This document shows positions 11,301 to 20,720 of a stretch of 64,000 nucleotides of DNA, piece by piece. Origin of the DNA: Strigamia acuminata (Eukaryota; Arthropoda; Chilopoda; Geophilomorpha; Linotaeniidae). The stretch covers positions 4,532,186-4,596,185 of the forward strand of contig OX442317.1 in the NCBI GenBank assembly GCA_949358305.1. Reading direction: 5' to 3'. Below the pieces are notes generated by a model that saw nothing but the letters and a program-made list of their open reading frames with translations, had not been told where the DNA came from and made no database searches. How positions within the stretch are numbered: position 1 is the first letter of the stretch; each line of letters opens with the position of its first letter. The translations under genes and the position numbers were made by a program.

Positions 11301-13192
11301 GTGATTGTGTAGGGTTGCTTGACATGATGAATGACCCAGAGTTGGCCAGGTTGCCTCGACTCTGACGTCCCAAAACTGCCGTGTAGCCGTTGAAATTGTC
11401 AGTCGAGATGACCCCGGGCCCCGTGCCCAGGTTGGCCGCTCCGAGAGGCATCGATCCAAAAACATCGTCCATCCCACCTCGAGATTTCGCATTACTTCGG
11501 TACATCATCGATCCCCCGCTTGTGTTACGCGAGCCGAGAGAATTCTGAGAATTCGACGGTATGTAGAAGCCAAAATCTTTGGCTGCGTCTTGGCGTATTT
11601 GCGTGATGGTTTTAGGACCATGATCACTGAGAACTTTTCGTGGAATCCACTAAAAAAAATTAAAAATTAATTAATTAATTTTAATTTTTTTAATTTTTCA
11701 AATTTTGTACTTTTTTATCCCTCAATTCCACGACGTCTTGGAGCATGAAACGGATCCGAGACTGAAGCTCGGCATTAGCCGCAAATGATTTCATTCGTGC
11801 AAAGTACTGGTCCATCAGAGACTGCAATTTATCGATTAATTAATTAATTGATAAACAATATAAATTGAAAAAATAAAAAAAAATAAAAACCTTTGCTTTT
11901 TCAGTGTCCAAACTACGTCCCACAGTCTTCATTATCTGACACAAGCACTCAAGATCCTCAGCCATCTCTCGCAAACCGCTAATCCTCTTCTTCTTCTCCA
12001 GTAGTTGTTTGATGCACTTGTGAAGAATGCTCTCGTGTAGCATGTCGAGTTTGCCCAACTCACCTACAATTTTTTATTTCCATATTTTTAAATTTGTTTC
12101 CCCTCAATTTTATTTATTTATTTCATTTATTTACCAACGAATTTAATGTTTCCGAGCATTTTGTGCTTGGCAATTGCACGCTGCTCCTCTTCATCTGCCG
12201 ATAATGGGCCATCTTTTTTATCATATACTAACCAATAAAAAATAATAAATTTAAATTTAATTTAAAAAAAAAAAAAAATAATATTCTTTTAAATTATACT
12301 TTCGGATGCTTTGCTTCTATTTTCAAATTCGTCTTGACACTTTTTTAATAAAAGACGTCTGAATGTCTGAAAACAAACATCGATCAACCATCAAATATAA
12401 AAAAAAACCAAAAAAATCCAATTAAATATACAGCCGAGCCTCATTATAACGAAAGTTCATTAAATCAAAATTTTTTAACATGGTGTTCTACGGCCAACCA
12501 TTTTTAACTATTCGTCATAACAAGGTTGGAGTGTATTAAACAAATAGAATGCTTACAGGGACAGAACTATCAGGAGGCTCGAAATTAGGTGCTTGTTCAC
12601 ACAGTTTACGACATAGCTGTGCATACATAGAACTATACTTGGGCTCATCTAAAGCTTTTTCAAAAATCTAAACCAAAAAAATAATTAAATAAAATATTAC
12701 ATACAGTGCAATAAATATAAAGAATGAAAAAAAGAAATCTCACCAAAAGAATAACGCCTTTTAGAATGACTGGGGAGTCAAGGCCAACAGTAAGAAGTTC
12801 ATCACTCAGCTTGTGGAATTTTTCGGGAGTAAGTTTATTGAGAATACTAAAAGAAAAGAAATATAAAAATCCCAATTTTCACTTATTTTCACTTATTTCT
12901 TACCCGCGAACTTTTCTGAAAACGATATCATGTTTCTCTTCATTTGTGACTGCATCTCTTTTAATGCTTGACGGAGGAATCCATCGGCGATTGACCGGCG
13001 GAGCGGCAACGCTATTGGTCAGGGAACGTGGTGGCTCGTCCCTTGACAAAGAAAAAACAAAGAAAAAAAATTTTAAAAAAATATAAAAAACCTAAAATTT
13101 CTCCAGTTTGTTTACCTCCCTCCTAAGCATCGAGAAGCGCCACCTGTACCTCTCTGCCTGTCCGTCTTTAGGCTTTGTGGAACCACCAACAC
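8375..13192 (-). CDS. NAT1: DAP5/NAT1/eIF4G2 translation initiation factor (about 917 aa, 18 coding exons)
   Basis: Exons from 5' to 3': 13192-13116, 13041-12904, 12846-12744, 12667-12557, 12366-12300, 12227-12135, 12063-11891, 11821-11711, 11649-11164, 11095-10880, 10818-10726, 10651-10513, 10139-9700, 9631-9528, 9378-9267, 9204-9108, 9041-8920 and 8446-8375; all phases agree. Domains: MIF4G (about residues 72-300, starting VRGILNKLTPEKF; also ESILHKCIKQLLEKKKR); a linker rich in Gln, Ser and Asn; MA3 (about 557-680); and a C-terminal W2 domain (about 735-917) ending in aromatic and acidic residues (NQWLTWLEEAEEEEEASDD). It lacks the eIF4E- and PABP-binding N-terminus of eIF4G, which is typical of DAP5. 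By family knowledge it binds eIF4A and eIF3 and drives cap-independent initiation. The start is placed at GTG 13192 (or 13186) because the frame has no AUG before the conserved GGASR (residues 17-21). Confidence 0.96.
8520..8850. repeat. Minisatellite in the last DAP5 intron
   Basis: Diverged tandem units built from ATTTCCATG..AAAATGTAAAAT fill much of the intron between the exons ending 8446 and starting 8920. Confidence 0.8.
10190..10455. repeat. Minisatellite in a DAP5 intron
   Basis: About eight tandem units of roughly 32 bases containing AAATTTACATTTAAAACATG lie between the exons 10139-9700 and 10651-10513. The core ATGAAATTTCAT is palindromic. Confidence 0.85.
12431..12533. mobile_element. 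Short pogo/Tigger-like MITE in a DAP5 intron
   Basis: The left end, CAGCCGAGCCTCATTATAAC, and the reverse complement of the right end, CACTCCAACCTTGTTATGAC, form diverged terminal inverted repeats. The element is flanked by TA on both sides (12429-12430 and 12534-12535). Ends reading CAG..GA.CCTC..TATAACGA are typical of pogo/Tigger-type mariner relatives. It is 103 bp and non-coding. Confidence 0.65.
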
Positions 13193-13234
13193 AAGAAAAT
13201 AGAAAAGAGGCAGGGGGAGATTCAATGATGAAAA
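13116..13234 (-). other. NAT1: DAP5 exon carrying the non-AUG start
   Basis: The exon runs from acceptor TTGCAG (exon starts 13234) to donor GGGAG|GTAAAC (exon ends 13116). The DAP5 frame through it contains TTG, CTG and two GTG codons but no ATG. The vertebrate protein is known to start at GUG a short distance before the same GGASR motif. Confidence 0.7.
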
Positions 13235-13697
13235 TCTGCAACGTTTAAAGGCGATTAAAAGTTGATGTGGGCGCGATTTCGGCGATAAAGGCTTTCATTG
13301 ATCACTTTTGAAAAGTTTTTAAAAGGAGCGCAACTTGTAAAATTGTATACAAAGGACTCGAGCGATTGCGAGCGATTTTTCTCGCCAAATTTGCGCGTAC
13401 AAAGGCGATCGAATGGCGGCTAGCGCTCTAATGTGGCCACTGAACGTTGGCTGTTAAACAATGATCTAATCCGGAGTTTTAAATCAATTTGCAACTGTCA
13501 TGTCGGAGATTGTATTGTATCCTTGGGGTTTGCAACACGAAAACGTCATCCATTAGATATTGGTTTTCGGTTGGTTATCGGATCGATTTGAGTGTGAATT
13601 TCACGCGTTAATTTCTAATTGGCATTAAACAAGTTGGCTCAGCTAAAATGAAAGAAAATATCGAATTTAAAAGCTTATATCTTTGACAGAAACTTAC

Positions 13698-13862
13698 CTG
13701 AAGACAGGCTATTGTTCCTGAGGCCAACAAACAGCAAAGTTTCTCGCGATTTACCGTACTTGCTTCGAGATTCGTGATGTCACTCGGAGCATGACTAAAA
13801 GGCTGAAAAGGTGTTTGCTTTTGGAACCAAACTATTTTTGTGATAAAAATAAACGGCGTCAT
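13698..13862 (-). other. NAT1: Probable 5' leader exon of DAP5
   Basis: A consensus donor CTTCAG|GTAAGT ends an exon at 13698. If it is joined to the acceptor at 13234, the DAP5 frame meets an in-frame TAG a few codons before the junction, which closes the frame upstream. A 5' boundary was not found. The frame opening at 13862 (MTPFIF...) is out of phase with DAP5. Confidence 0.5.
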
Positions 13863-14306
13863 ACATTTTTATAAATTTATGTCATTAATTATTTGCGTTT
13901 AATTTTGAAATTGTTATCTCGAAAATTATGTTGAAATAATAAAACTAAAAATAATTAAATGACTGTACGCCCCTTCTGGCGGTAGAAAGTGAAACTACAA
14001 GTATAACCCTAACTTTTGACCTCGCTTTTCAGCTATAATCTTCATGTTGACAATTATGAAAATCGTTTATTTAGTCTCAAATTTTCGATAAACGTGGACA
14101 AATTTGAAGCATTCTTGTTGATTATAGACAAATTAAAAGAACTTTATTCTTGATTAAAGACGAATTTTATTTAAAACGTTCAAAACCAAACGAAAACAAC
14201 CAATCTGCACAAAAAACAACGAAAGTGATGGTAAAACGAAAACTATTTATTTCTCCCATTAAACTTTGTCTTAAAGAAAACATACAATCAATCGTTACTT
14301 ATCCAT
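13863..14306. promoter_or_regulatory. Region between DAP5 and U1-70K (same strand)
   Basis: It holds the upstream region of DAP5 and the 3' end of U1-70K. The minus-strand AATAAA at 14246-14251, about 55 bases after the U1-70K stop, is a likely polyadenylation signal. With some 400 bases between the genes and a separate leader exon for DAP5, I see no sign of an operon. Confidence 0.5.
14246..14251 (-). terminator. Polyadenylation signal of U1-70K
   Basis: AATAAA on the minus strand, 56 bases beyond the TAG stop at 14307-14309. Confidence 0.6.
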
Positions 14307-17300
14307 CTAATCTTCCTGCTTAATCTGGTATCCGTTGTAATCATCCAACTCGCCTTCATAATCTTCACCATACTGACTTTCGTTATAGCGCGAATAATCC
14401 TCGCTGTTATTATAATCCTCATTACTCTCTTCCTTCGAAGTTGGTCCATTTGAATATTCATCCTTAATCTCCGAAGCCGCCACCACTTTCCCGGACCTCT
14501 CCTCGTGATCCCGGTCGCGATCCCGCCTGCTCCGGTCCCTCTTCTTCCGCTCCCGCTCGTGACTTCTGCTTCTACTCCTTCGTCTTTTCCTCTCCCTGTC
14601 TCGAGACCGTGAGCGCTTGCGTTTCGGAGCCTCCTCCATCTCCATCTCCCCGTCGATCTTCTCCTCGTCGCGGTCCGTCTTCGCGCTTCGGCTCTCCTTG
14701 TCTCGGGAGCGGTCGCGGCTTCGCTTGTTCCTTCTCTCCCTTCTCGTTCTCGTGCCGCCGTCGCGCTCCCTGCTCCGGCTCCGGCTCCTGTTTCTGCGTC
14801 CTGCTCTTTCCCTATTTCGACTGTCGCTTCTGCGCCTCTCGCCCCGCTCCCTTTCTCTCTCTCCTCCACCTCCGCCGCCTCCTGCCACCACCGCTGCACC
14901 ACCTCCACCACCTGCAGCCACTCCTCCACCTCCGCCTCGCTCCGGTCTGTCAACTCTCTCCCTTTCATCTCCCCTTATCTCTTCCCTACCAGAATGTTTG
15001 ATATTAACATCGGGTCCTCCACGTCGAGTTCCCCCTAGACCACCGCCTGAAAAGTCACAAAAAAAATAAAATTAATTAGTCAACGTGTTTCGCTTCCCAC
15101 ATTTTGCTTAGAATTCGTTTCAGGGGCGGATTCGTCGCACAAATCCTACGAATCTTCCTTCAGTGTAAGCTGTCCACCCGGTCAATCGACGCATTAGTCA
15201 TTTACACCAGGTCTTCTTATACTTTTTCCACTCACGGTCCCTTTTTCAAACAATTTTCCACCCCGAAATTTAGTTTAAGAAGTCCTGATTTAGACTAAAC
15301 AGAAATTTAAACAACATATCTTCCTCGCAACGTCTGAAAGATGCTTAAACTGCAAGTTAAACATGAATTTGCGACTGCGCCAGTTTATTATTATATGCCG
15401 AATCGAGCGCTACGGATCGGCAGTCAATCGGAACGATCCGTACGCGTAACAATATTAACTGCTGCGCCACTTTCTACCATGTTTCTTCGATGCTAAGACA
15501 ACATCAATTGTAAGACGCACCCCGATTTTAGAAATGCTTACATGAGAAAATAAGTGCATCTTATAATCGAAGAAATACGGTACATCGAATAAATTCCCGA
15601 CGTCCTATGTCCGAGCCACACAGCTTACACCGTATTTGTTCATGAATCCGCCACTGGTTCGATCAGTTTTTTTCTTTCTTTTTTCAACCGTTATTATTGA
15701 ATACGGTAAGTTAATTAATTTGGACTAGAAATTAATTAAAATTACTCTAAAAAGAAACTTACACCAACAATTTCAATAAATTTGTTTATTTGGATCGTTA
15801 ACTTACCAAGTCTTCGCGGGAGCCAACCTTTAACAGTTCTTGCCCGTTCGACATCGACCAGAACTCGGCGACCATCAATTTTCTTACCATCCGCATGTTT
15901 GTATGCCGCTGGAGGAGTTTAAACACAAATTGAGTAAAACCGAAACAAACTGCTTACCAACTCATCACTATTTCACTTCATTTCAATGCAGATACATAAA
16001 TTTGTGCGATCGTTTACAAACCATTCAGTGTACTGAACTTACCAGCAACTGCAAACATTTCATACCCGAATATGCACAACGCTACAACACAAATAAACAG
16101 CACTCAAAAGCAGATCAAACCAAAATAAATCACTCCAAATCAAATTTCAAACCAAATTTATGTAACTCATTTGCATGAAGTGTACCAAACCAAGTCAACA
16201 ACCTGCAAATTTAAAAGCAAAAAAATCACATCAGCTGTTCTTTTTATCCTAAAGAAAAAAATCATTTAACAGAAATAAACAAAATAGACAACCACTCTGA
16301 CCTGCGCAGTCATTCAGCTCTGAAAAGCAACAATTAAATCATCCAAAAATAAACAAAATAAAGCGAAATATTCAGGAAAATAATATAGGATATAGTGAGG
16401 AACTCAAGGAGCACATTTTTAATTATTTTTTTTTGTTTTCCAACCAACACCTACTGTACAATTCACCTTGGAAGATTGATTTCACAAAACCTGCAATATC
16501 TTGGGATTCCCTTTCTTACCTGAACTTGTCCCACACCTCAAACTTAATACTTACATTCAAAGTTTAAATTTTAACATTTTAATTTAAAAAAAAAAAAAAA
16601 AATTTTATTCACAAAATTTAATTTTTTCTTTTTTAAATTTAAATTTTTTTTTTTTAAAGTTAAATTTAAAAAATAAAAAATAAAAACGAATTGACATGCA
16701 AAAAAATGTAAAAAAAAAAAACTTCAAACTTTTGAAACATTACCCTTTGTTTTACCTGTCCCTTAACTACCTGTTAAATTTGCCTCTTCGACAGGTGAAG
16801 CTTCATTCACAGGATGAAACAAATGCACTTACCTGATCAACCTGAGCATCTTTAATTTAACCCCCATTCCCAATTAAATTTAAAAAAAAAAATCAATTTC
16901 AATTCTAAAAAACCAATTAAAAACATTAAAAACAAATTAAAAGCTCAGGTATCATCATCTAAACTAACCCCCTAAAAACTCCCCTTTCTAACCTAAGTAA
17001 CCTCAACAAAAACCTACCATTTTGGCCCACAATTACAGCTGTATGGCCTAATAAGTAATCTGTTATCCCCAAACAATTTCCCCCCCATCTAAAAACTCCC
17101 ACTTTAACCTTTAAAAACTCCCAAAAAAAATTTCTTTATTTAAAAATTTGAAGTTTGCAATCCAAAAACAAAAACAAAACAAAAATAAAAAACAATTAAC
17201 ATTTTCTTTTTGCAAACTCCAAACCCCCATCCACAACCCACGCATTAGTGGTCTTACCATGGCCATACAAACCTACTTTTGGACAGAGAAATTGTTCCTT

Positions 17301-20300
17301 ATTTCTCACTTTAGGGCAACACATTGATTATATTGGGTGCCATCAGCTGCGAGAGGCTGTGACAAAACATAAGAGCAGCCAATTACTAAAACACCAAAAA
17401 ATCCAAAATCGATTCCGAATTTCATCAAGGTGGGAGGGAACCCTTACGTTAATCAAATTAGGCTTCAATTTTAAAGCCTAATTCCAATTTCCAATAAACA
17501 ATTCACATTTTTTTTTAAAAGGTGATACAGGGTCGAGGACGTGACAAATACTAGGAACACTCAAATAAATATTTCACTCTAAATATCTTACCTGCCGAAA
17601 AAAACCCATTCATTTTCGTATATATGCAACGCATGCAACACACTATAGCCCTAACCAAGCACAGAATTTAATCAAAATTGGTAAATCAATCAAATCGTCC
17701 CGCAAAAATATTTTTAATTTTTTTCTCTCAAATTATTAATTTAACAGAAAAAAAAAATAAAAAAAATAAAAATAAAAATAAAAAAAATCATCTAATATAA
17801 ATATCACATTAAAACACAACAGCCATACTTAAAAACGTCTATTTAAAAAAAAAACACCATACTTACAATGCATATCTCTTTCGTGTTCGTATTCAATGAA
17901 AGCATAACCACGCGGTTTACCGGTTTTCACGTCGTGCACGAGATGGATCTAAAATAATTAATAACAAATTAAATCTATGACCGAAATTTGGCAACATTAA
18001 ACGAATTATAGTTCAAATCGAGCGCTACGGATCGCCCGCCAATCGGGACGGTCCGTACACGTGACAATATTGTCGGTTTCAATAAAAAAATGGAAAAACT
18101 CGGTTATAAATCCATTAGATATTCATCATAGCCATTTAATTTACCTGTCTTCACTATGCCAGCCACTGTGCAATATGGCAAACAAGAACTAAGACAGGAT
18201 AAACACTAGGTGTAGTCACTTAAAACTTTTTTTTTGACGTATTTAATCTTTTACACCCCTTTAAATCATTTAACGAACGTGCCTAGTGTTTCCCAGACCC
18301 ACCACTACCAAACTAGGTCACATTTAATTACTCACTTTCTTTATGGAACCATAAACCTCAAACTCTCGTCTCAACTTGGACTCAGAAGTGTCATAATTCT
18401 GAAAGATGAAAACAAACAAATTAAACGAAAAACCCTTCTATGAATATCTCTCGATCCCACTCACAATTCTCGCCACAAACAACGTTTTGTATGGATCAGT
18501 GGTGCAGTTTGGATTTGTAATAGGATCCCCTAAAAATAACAAACAAAAAAAATAATTAAAATTATTAACACCTAATTTATATATTAAAAAAATTAATTAA
18601 TTAAAGAAAAAACTTGCATAATGCAATGTCCTGTTCCAGTTTGTAAGCAGCTTGTTCCTGCTTTTCGCGCCTCTAAAAAAAAAAAATCCATTAGTTTATT
18701 AACTAATATTAATATTTTGTTAATATTTCTTACTTTCCGCTCCAGTCTTTCCTCTCTCGTCTCTACTCTAGTGGGTGGCGGTGTATCTTTTGGATCCTAG
18801 TATAAAATAAATTTATTTAATAACAAATTAAAATATTGTCGGTTTTAATAAAAAAAATGGAAGAACTCGGTTATAAATCCATTAGATATTCATCATAGCC
18901 ATTTAATTTACCTGTCTTCACTATGCTAGCCACTGTGCAATATGGCAAACAAGAACTAAGACAGGATAAACACTAGGTGTAGTCAGTTAAAACTTTTTTT
19001 TAAAGTATAAAATAAATAGTATAAAATAAATTTATTTTTTAAAAAAAAATTTCAATAAATTTGTTTACAACTTGTAAACTATTTTCGTGATCTTTTCAGA
19101 GTTAAAAATAAAAAACAAGAGAGAATAATCTGCCGTTCTCCGGAAATGGACAGTGGAACATCCGGTGAAAAGTGTCCAGAACGCGATAAAAAGTCATTCC
19201 AAAACCAAGTAAATAATTGCGGGATAATTTGGGATAGGTTTATTTTCCACCCTACCAGCAAATTATACGACACCACATTAATATGGCGACCAATACACAA
19301 GCAAATGGCAAAGCTGCCTGTTTTTTAATTCAACAGATCCCAGGGCACGAAGAGCCAGCTCGCACAACATGCAACACTAATGCCAACTGACCATCCATTG
19401 GAAGTTCAAAAAATACGGTAAATCTGCATTTTGCTACTGCAAATACTTTTTTTACACACTTTTCCACAACTTTTCACACTTTATCACTCAAATTTGTATT
19501 TTTTTTCGTGTTATAAACTTTTTTTTTTATATTTTTCTCTAAAAAGAAAAACAACAAAAAACTCATTGAATAACTTTTTATTTCCAAGTTACACAATGAT
19601 TTTTCGCGTTTTCTTAAATTCATTTATTTATTTTTCCATAACACACGTTCCATCTGCTATTGATTGGACACAAATTATTTTTTAATCCGTACATTTTCGT
19701 AATGTGCGCCATTAATTATTTAAGAGACCTAATTTTGTCTGTTTCCTTCAAAACTTTTGCTGTGAAATTTATGTCGCATTGTTTTTCGTGACGATTATCA
19801 TCAAAAACAAACAAAATAAATGTCACAGCATTATTTTTTCCACCAATTTTTCGTATTTACAATTTTTTTTTTTACTACATTTTTTTTTTTTTTTCAAAAC
19901 AAAAACAAAATAAAAGGTGGTCGAATTAAAATGATTCATCCAAATGGCACCAAAAATAAGGCCAGAAACTAAACTTCCACCAGCACCAGCAGCTGCCGCA
20001 TTAAAGCGAAAAGTGAAAAAACAACGACTGGCAGCCGCCAATTTAAAAAGGTACGATTTCTCAAACCACACGCCGCCATTTTTACTTGAACCGGTTCCGA
20101 ACACGACCGATCGAAAAATCCCGGTTTTCCTTCCGCCGCACCCGCAAGGCCGCAATCACATTCGCACTCGCTAAATACCTAAATAAATCGCTTTAAAAAT
20201 TACCTCAAAATAGGTCACGTAGAATCCTATCGGTGTGTATCCGGTGTTCTTCTTCTCGTGCGGCAATTTATCCAACGGAGGCAAATATGGGACCGGATCA

Positions 20301-20347
20301 CGCGGAGCGAACAAAGCCAATAGATTTGGTGGCAAATATTGTGTCAT
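14307..20347 (-). CDS. snRNP-U1-70K: U1 small nuclear ribonucleoprotein 70 kDa (437 aa, 8 coding exons)
   Basis: Exons from 5' to 3': 20347-20204, 18796-18734, 18672-18618, 18529-18465, 18398-18336, 17948-17867, 15908-15807 and 15046-14307; they add up to 438 codons in phase. The N-terminus [18 protein letters not shown] is the family signature that contacts other U1 proteins. The RRM (about residues 103-181) has RNP2 TLFVARINY and RNP1 [10 protein letters not shown], which bind U1 stem-loop [21 protein letters not shown] follows, then a glycine-rich stretch and a long Arg/Ser/Glu/Asp tail. The protein is a core U1 snRNP component and marks 5' splice sites in the nucleus. IALWDP spans a junction that needs a GC donor. 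The tail's composition drives long open frames on both strands, which are not genes. Confidence 0.98.
15047..15806 (-). other. Last intron of U1-70K
   Basis: GT-AG (CTTG|GTAAGT; TTTCAG). It contains the hairpin-forming module at 15401-15454, and a partial inverted repeat around 15510-15552 (TAAGACGCAC versus TAAGATGCAC) that ends near ATACGGTA, probably an old MITE. No coding exon is seen. Confidence 0.75.
15401..15454. repeat. Hairpin module, copy 1
   Basis: Shares about 54 bases with 18016-18071, beginning AATCGAGCGCTACGGATCG and ending ACAATATT. TACGGATCG pairs with CGATCCGTA around a 14-base loop. Confidence 0.7.
15909..17866 (-). other. Long U1-70K intron dense in unused 5' splice sites
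   Basis: The intron separates the RRM exon from the exon encoding AYKHADGKK. On the sense strand it contains eight donor-like sites, at 15956, 16041, 16518, 16553, 16754, 16831, 17256 and 17590 (plus-strand position of the A of the complemented GT). Those at 16518, 16831 and 17590 read CAG|GTAAG, and 16831 is the perfect CAG|GTAAGT. No conserved coding exon is recognised between them. Confidence 0.75.
18016..18071. repeat. Hairpin module, copy 2
   Basis: Second copy of the module at 15401, in another U1-70K intron. One stem base has changed (CGGTCCGTA), which would leave a G-U pair in a plus-strand RNA. It abuts the 165-bp repeat that begins near 18066. Confidence 0.7.
18066..18235. repeat. 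Intronic 165-bp repeat, copy A
   Basis: Nearly identical in direct orientation to 18833-19003. It begins ATTGTCGGTTT and includes ACCTGTCTTCACTATGC and AAACACTAGGTGTAGTCA. Internal CCTGTCTT and AAGACAGG can pair. It lies in the intron between exons 17948 and 18336. Confidence 0.9.
18833..19003. repeat. Intronic 165-bp repeat, copy B
   Basis: Second copy, in the first U1-70K intron, with a handful of substitutions from copy A. The flanks differ, so it is a dispersed element or a local duplication rather than a tandem array. Confidence 0.9.
19004..20203 (-). other. Rest of the first U1-70K coding-region intron
   Basis: AT-rich with several poly-T and poly-A runs. It ends at the U1-70K exon donor GAG|GTAATT. 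The only notable content is the plus-strand open frame at 19944. Confidence 0.6.
19944..20174 (+). CDS. Unidentified small reading frame antisense to a U1-70K intron (76 codons)
   Basis: Not recognised with confidence. The first 37 residues are rich in Ala, Lys, Arg and Pro ([15 protein letters not shown] then [10 protein letters not shown]), a composition and pattern loosely like the N-terminus of ribosomal protein L7. The ATG context CCAAATGG is good. A possible donor AAAAAG|GTACGA follows the basic part at about 20053, after which the composition changes. No later L7-like exons are visible in the window, so it could be a retrocopy fragment, the first exon of an unknown gene, or chance. Confidence 0.2.
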   Translation: MAPKIRPETKLPPAPAAAALKRKVKKQRLAAANLKRYDFSNHTPPFLLEPVPNTTDRKIPVFLPPHPQGRNHIRTR

Positions 20348-20720
20348 TCTCCCAGTTTTTTTACGCTAGTTACAAAAACAAAGATTTATCAGTTATTTAT
20401 GCGCATGTTATACGAATAATCACGCGGTTAGAAACCGCGATGTTCGCGCATTTAATACTGTAAATTCGACAAACTTCTTACCTTGAAAAGCGATTTTACT
20501 GACCAATTGCCGCCATTACGCCAGTCTGGTTTCGTGAAAGTTGTGTGTCCCGAGTCGTGATTGGCTGGTTTTCGATAAATTTATGCGGTTGTTCGTCGCT
20601 CTGGGATTGGTTGGTGGAAAATGCTGTAATGTAGAGTCGTCTGGTGGAGAAAATTTAAAGTTCTTACATAAATGGCGTCCGGCCGGGAAATTTGAATTAA
20701 GACAGAACGGCATTTATCGT
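20348..20720 (-). promoter_or_regulatory. 5' leader and promoter region of U1-70K
   Basis: A donor TTCAAG|GTAAGAAG ends a probable untranslated exon at 20482. Its acceptor would lie just upstream of the ATG (TTTTTGTAACTAG). Two minus-strand CCAAT boxes, AGCCAATCA (20559-20567) and AACCAATCC (20604-20612), lie about 80-130 bases further upstream, as expected of a housekeeping promoter. Confidence 0.5.

Noticed and set aside
13608-13862. 84-codon minus-strand frame (MTPFIF...) as the DAP5 N-terminus
   Set aside because: Splicing from its end at 13698 to the acceptor at 13234 puts it out of frame with DAP5; the combined frame stops in the following exon.
14288-15069. Long frames on both strands over the U1-70K last exon
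   Set aside because: The Arg/Glu/Ser/Asp-rich repeat coding of the RS-like tail keeps other frames open; only the frame continuing the RRM exons is real.
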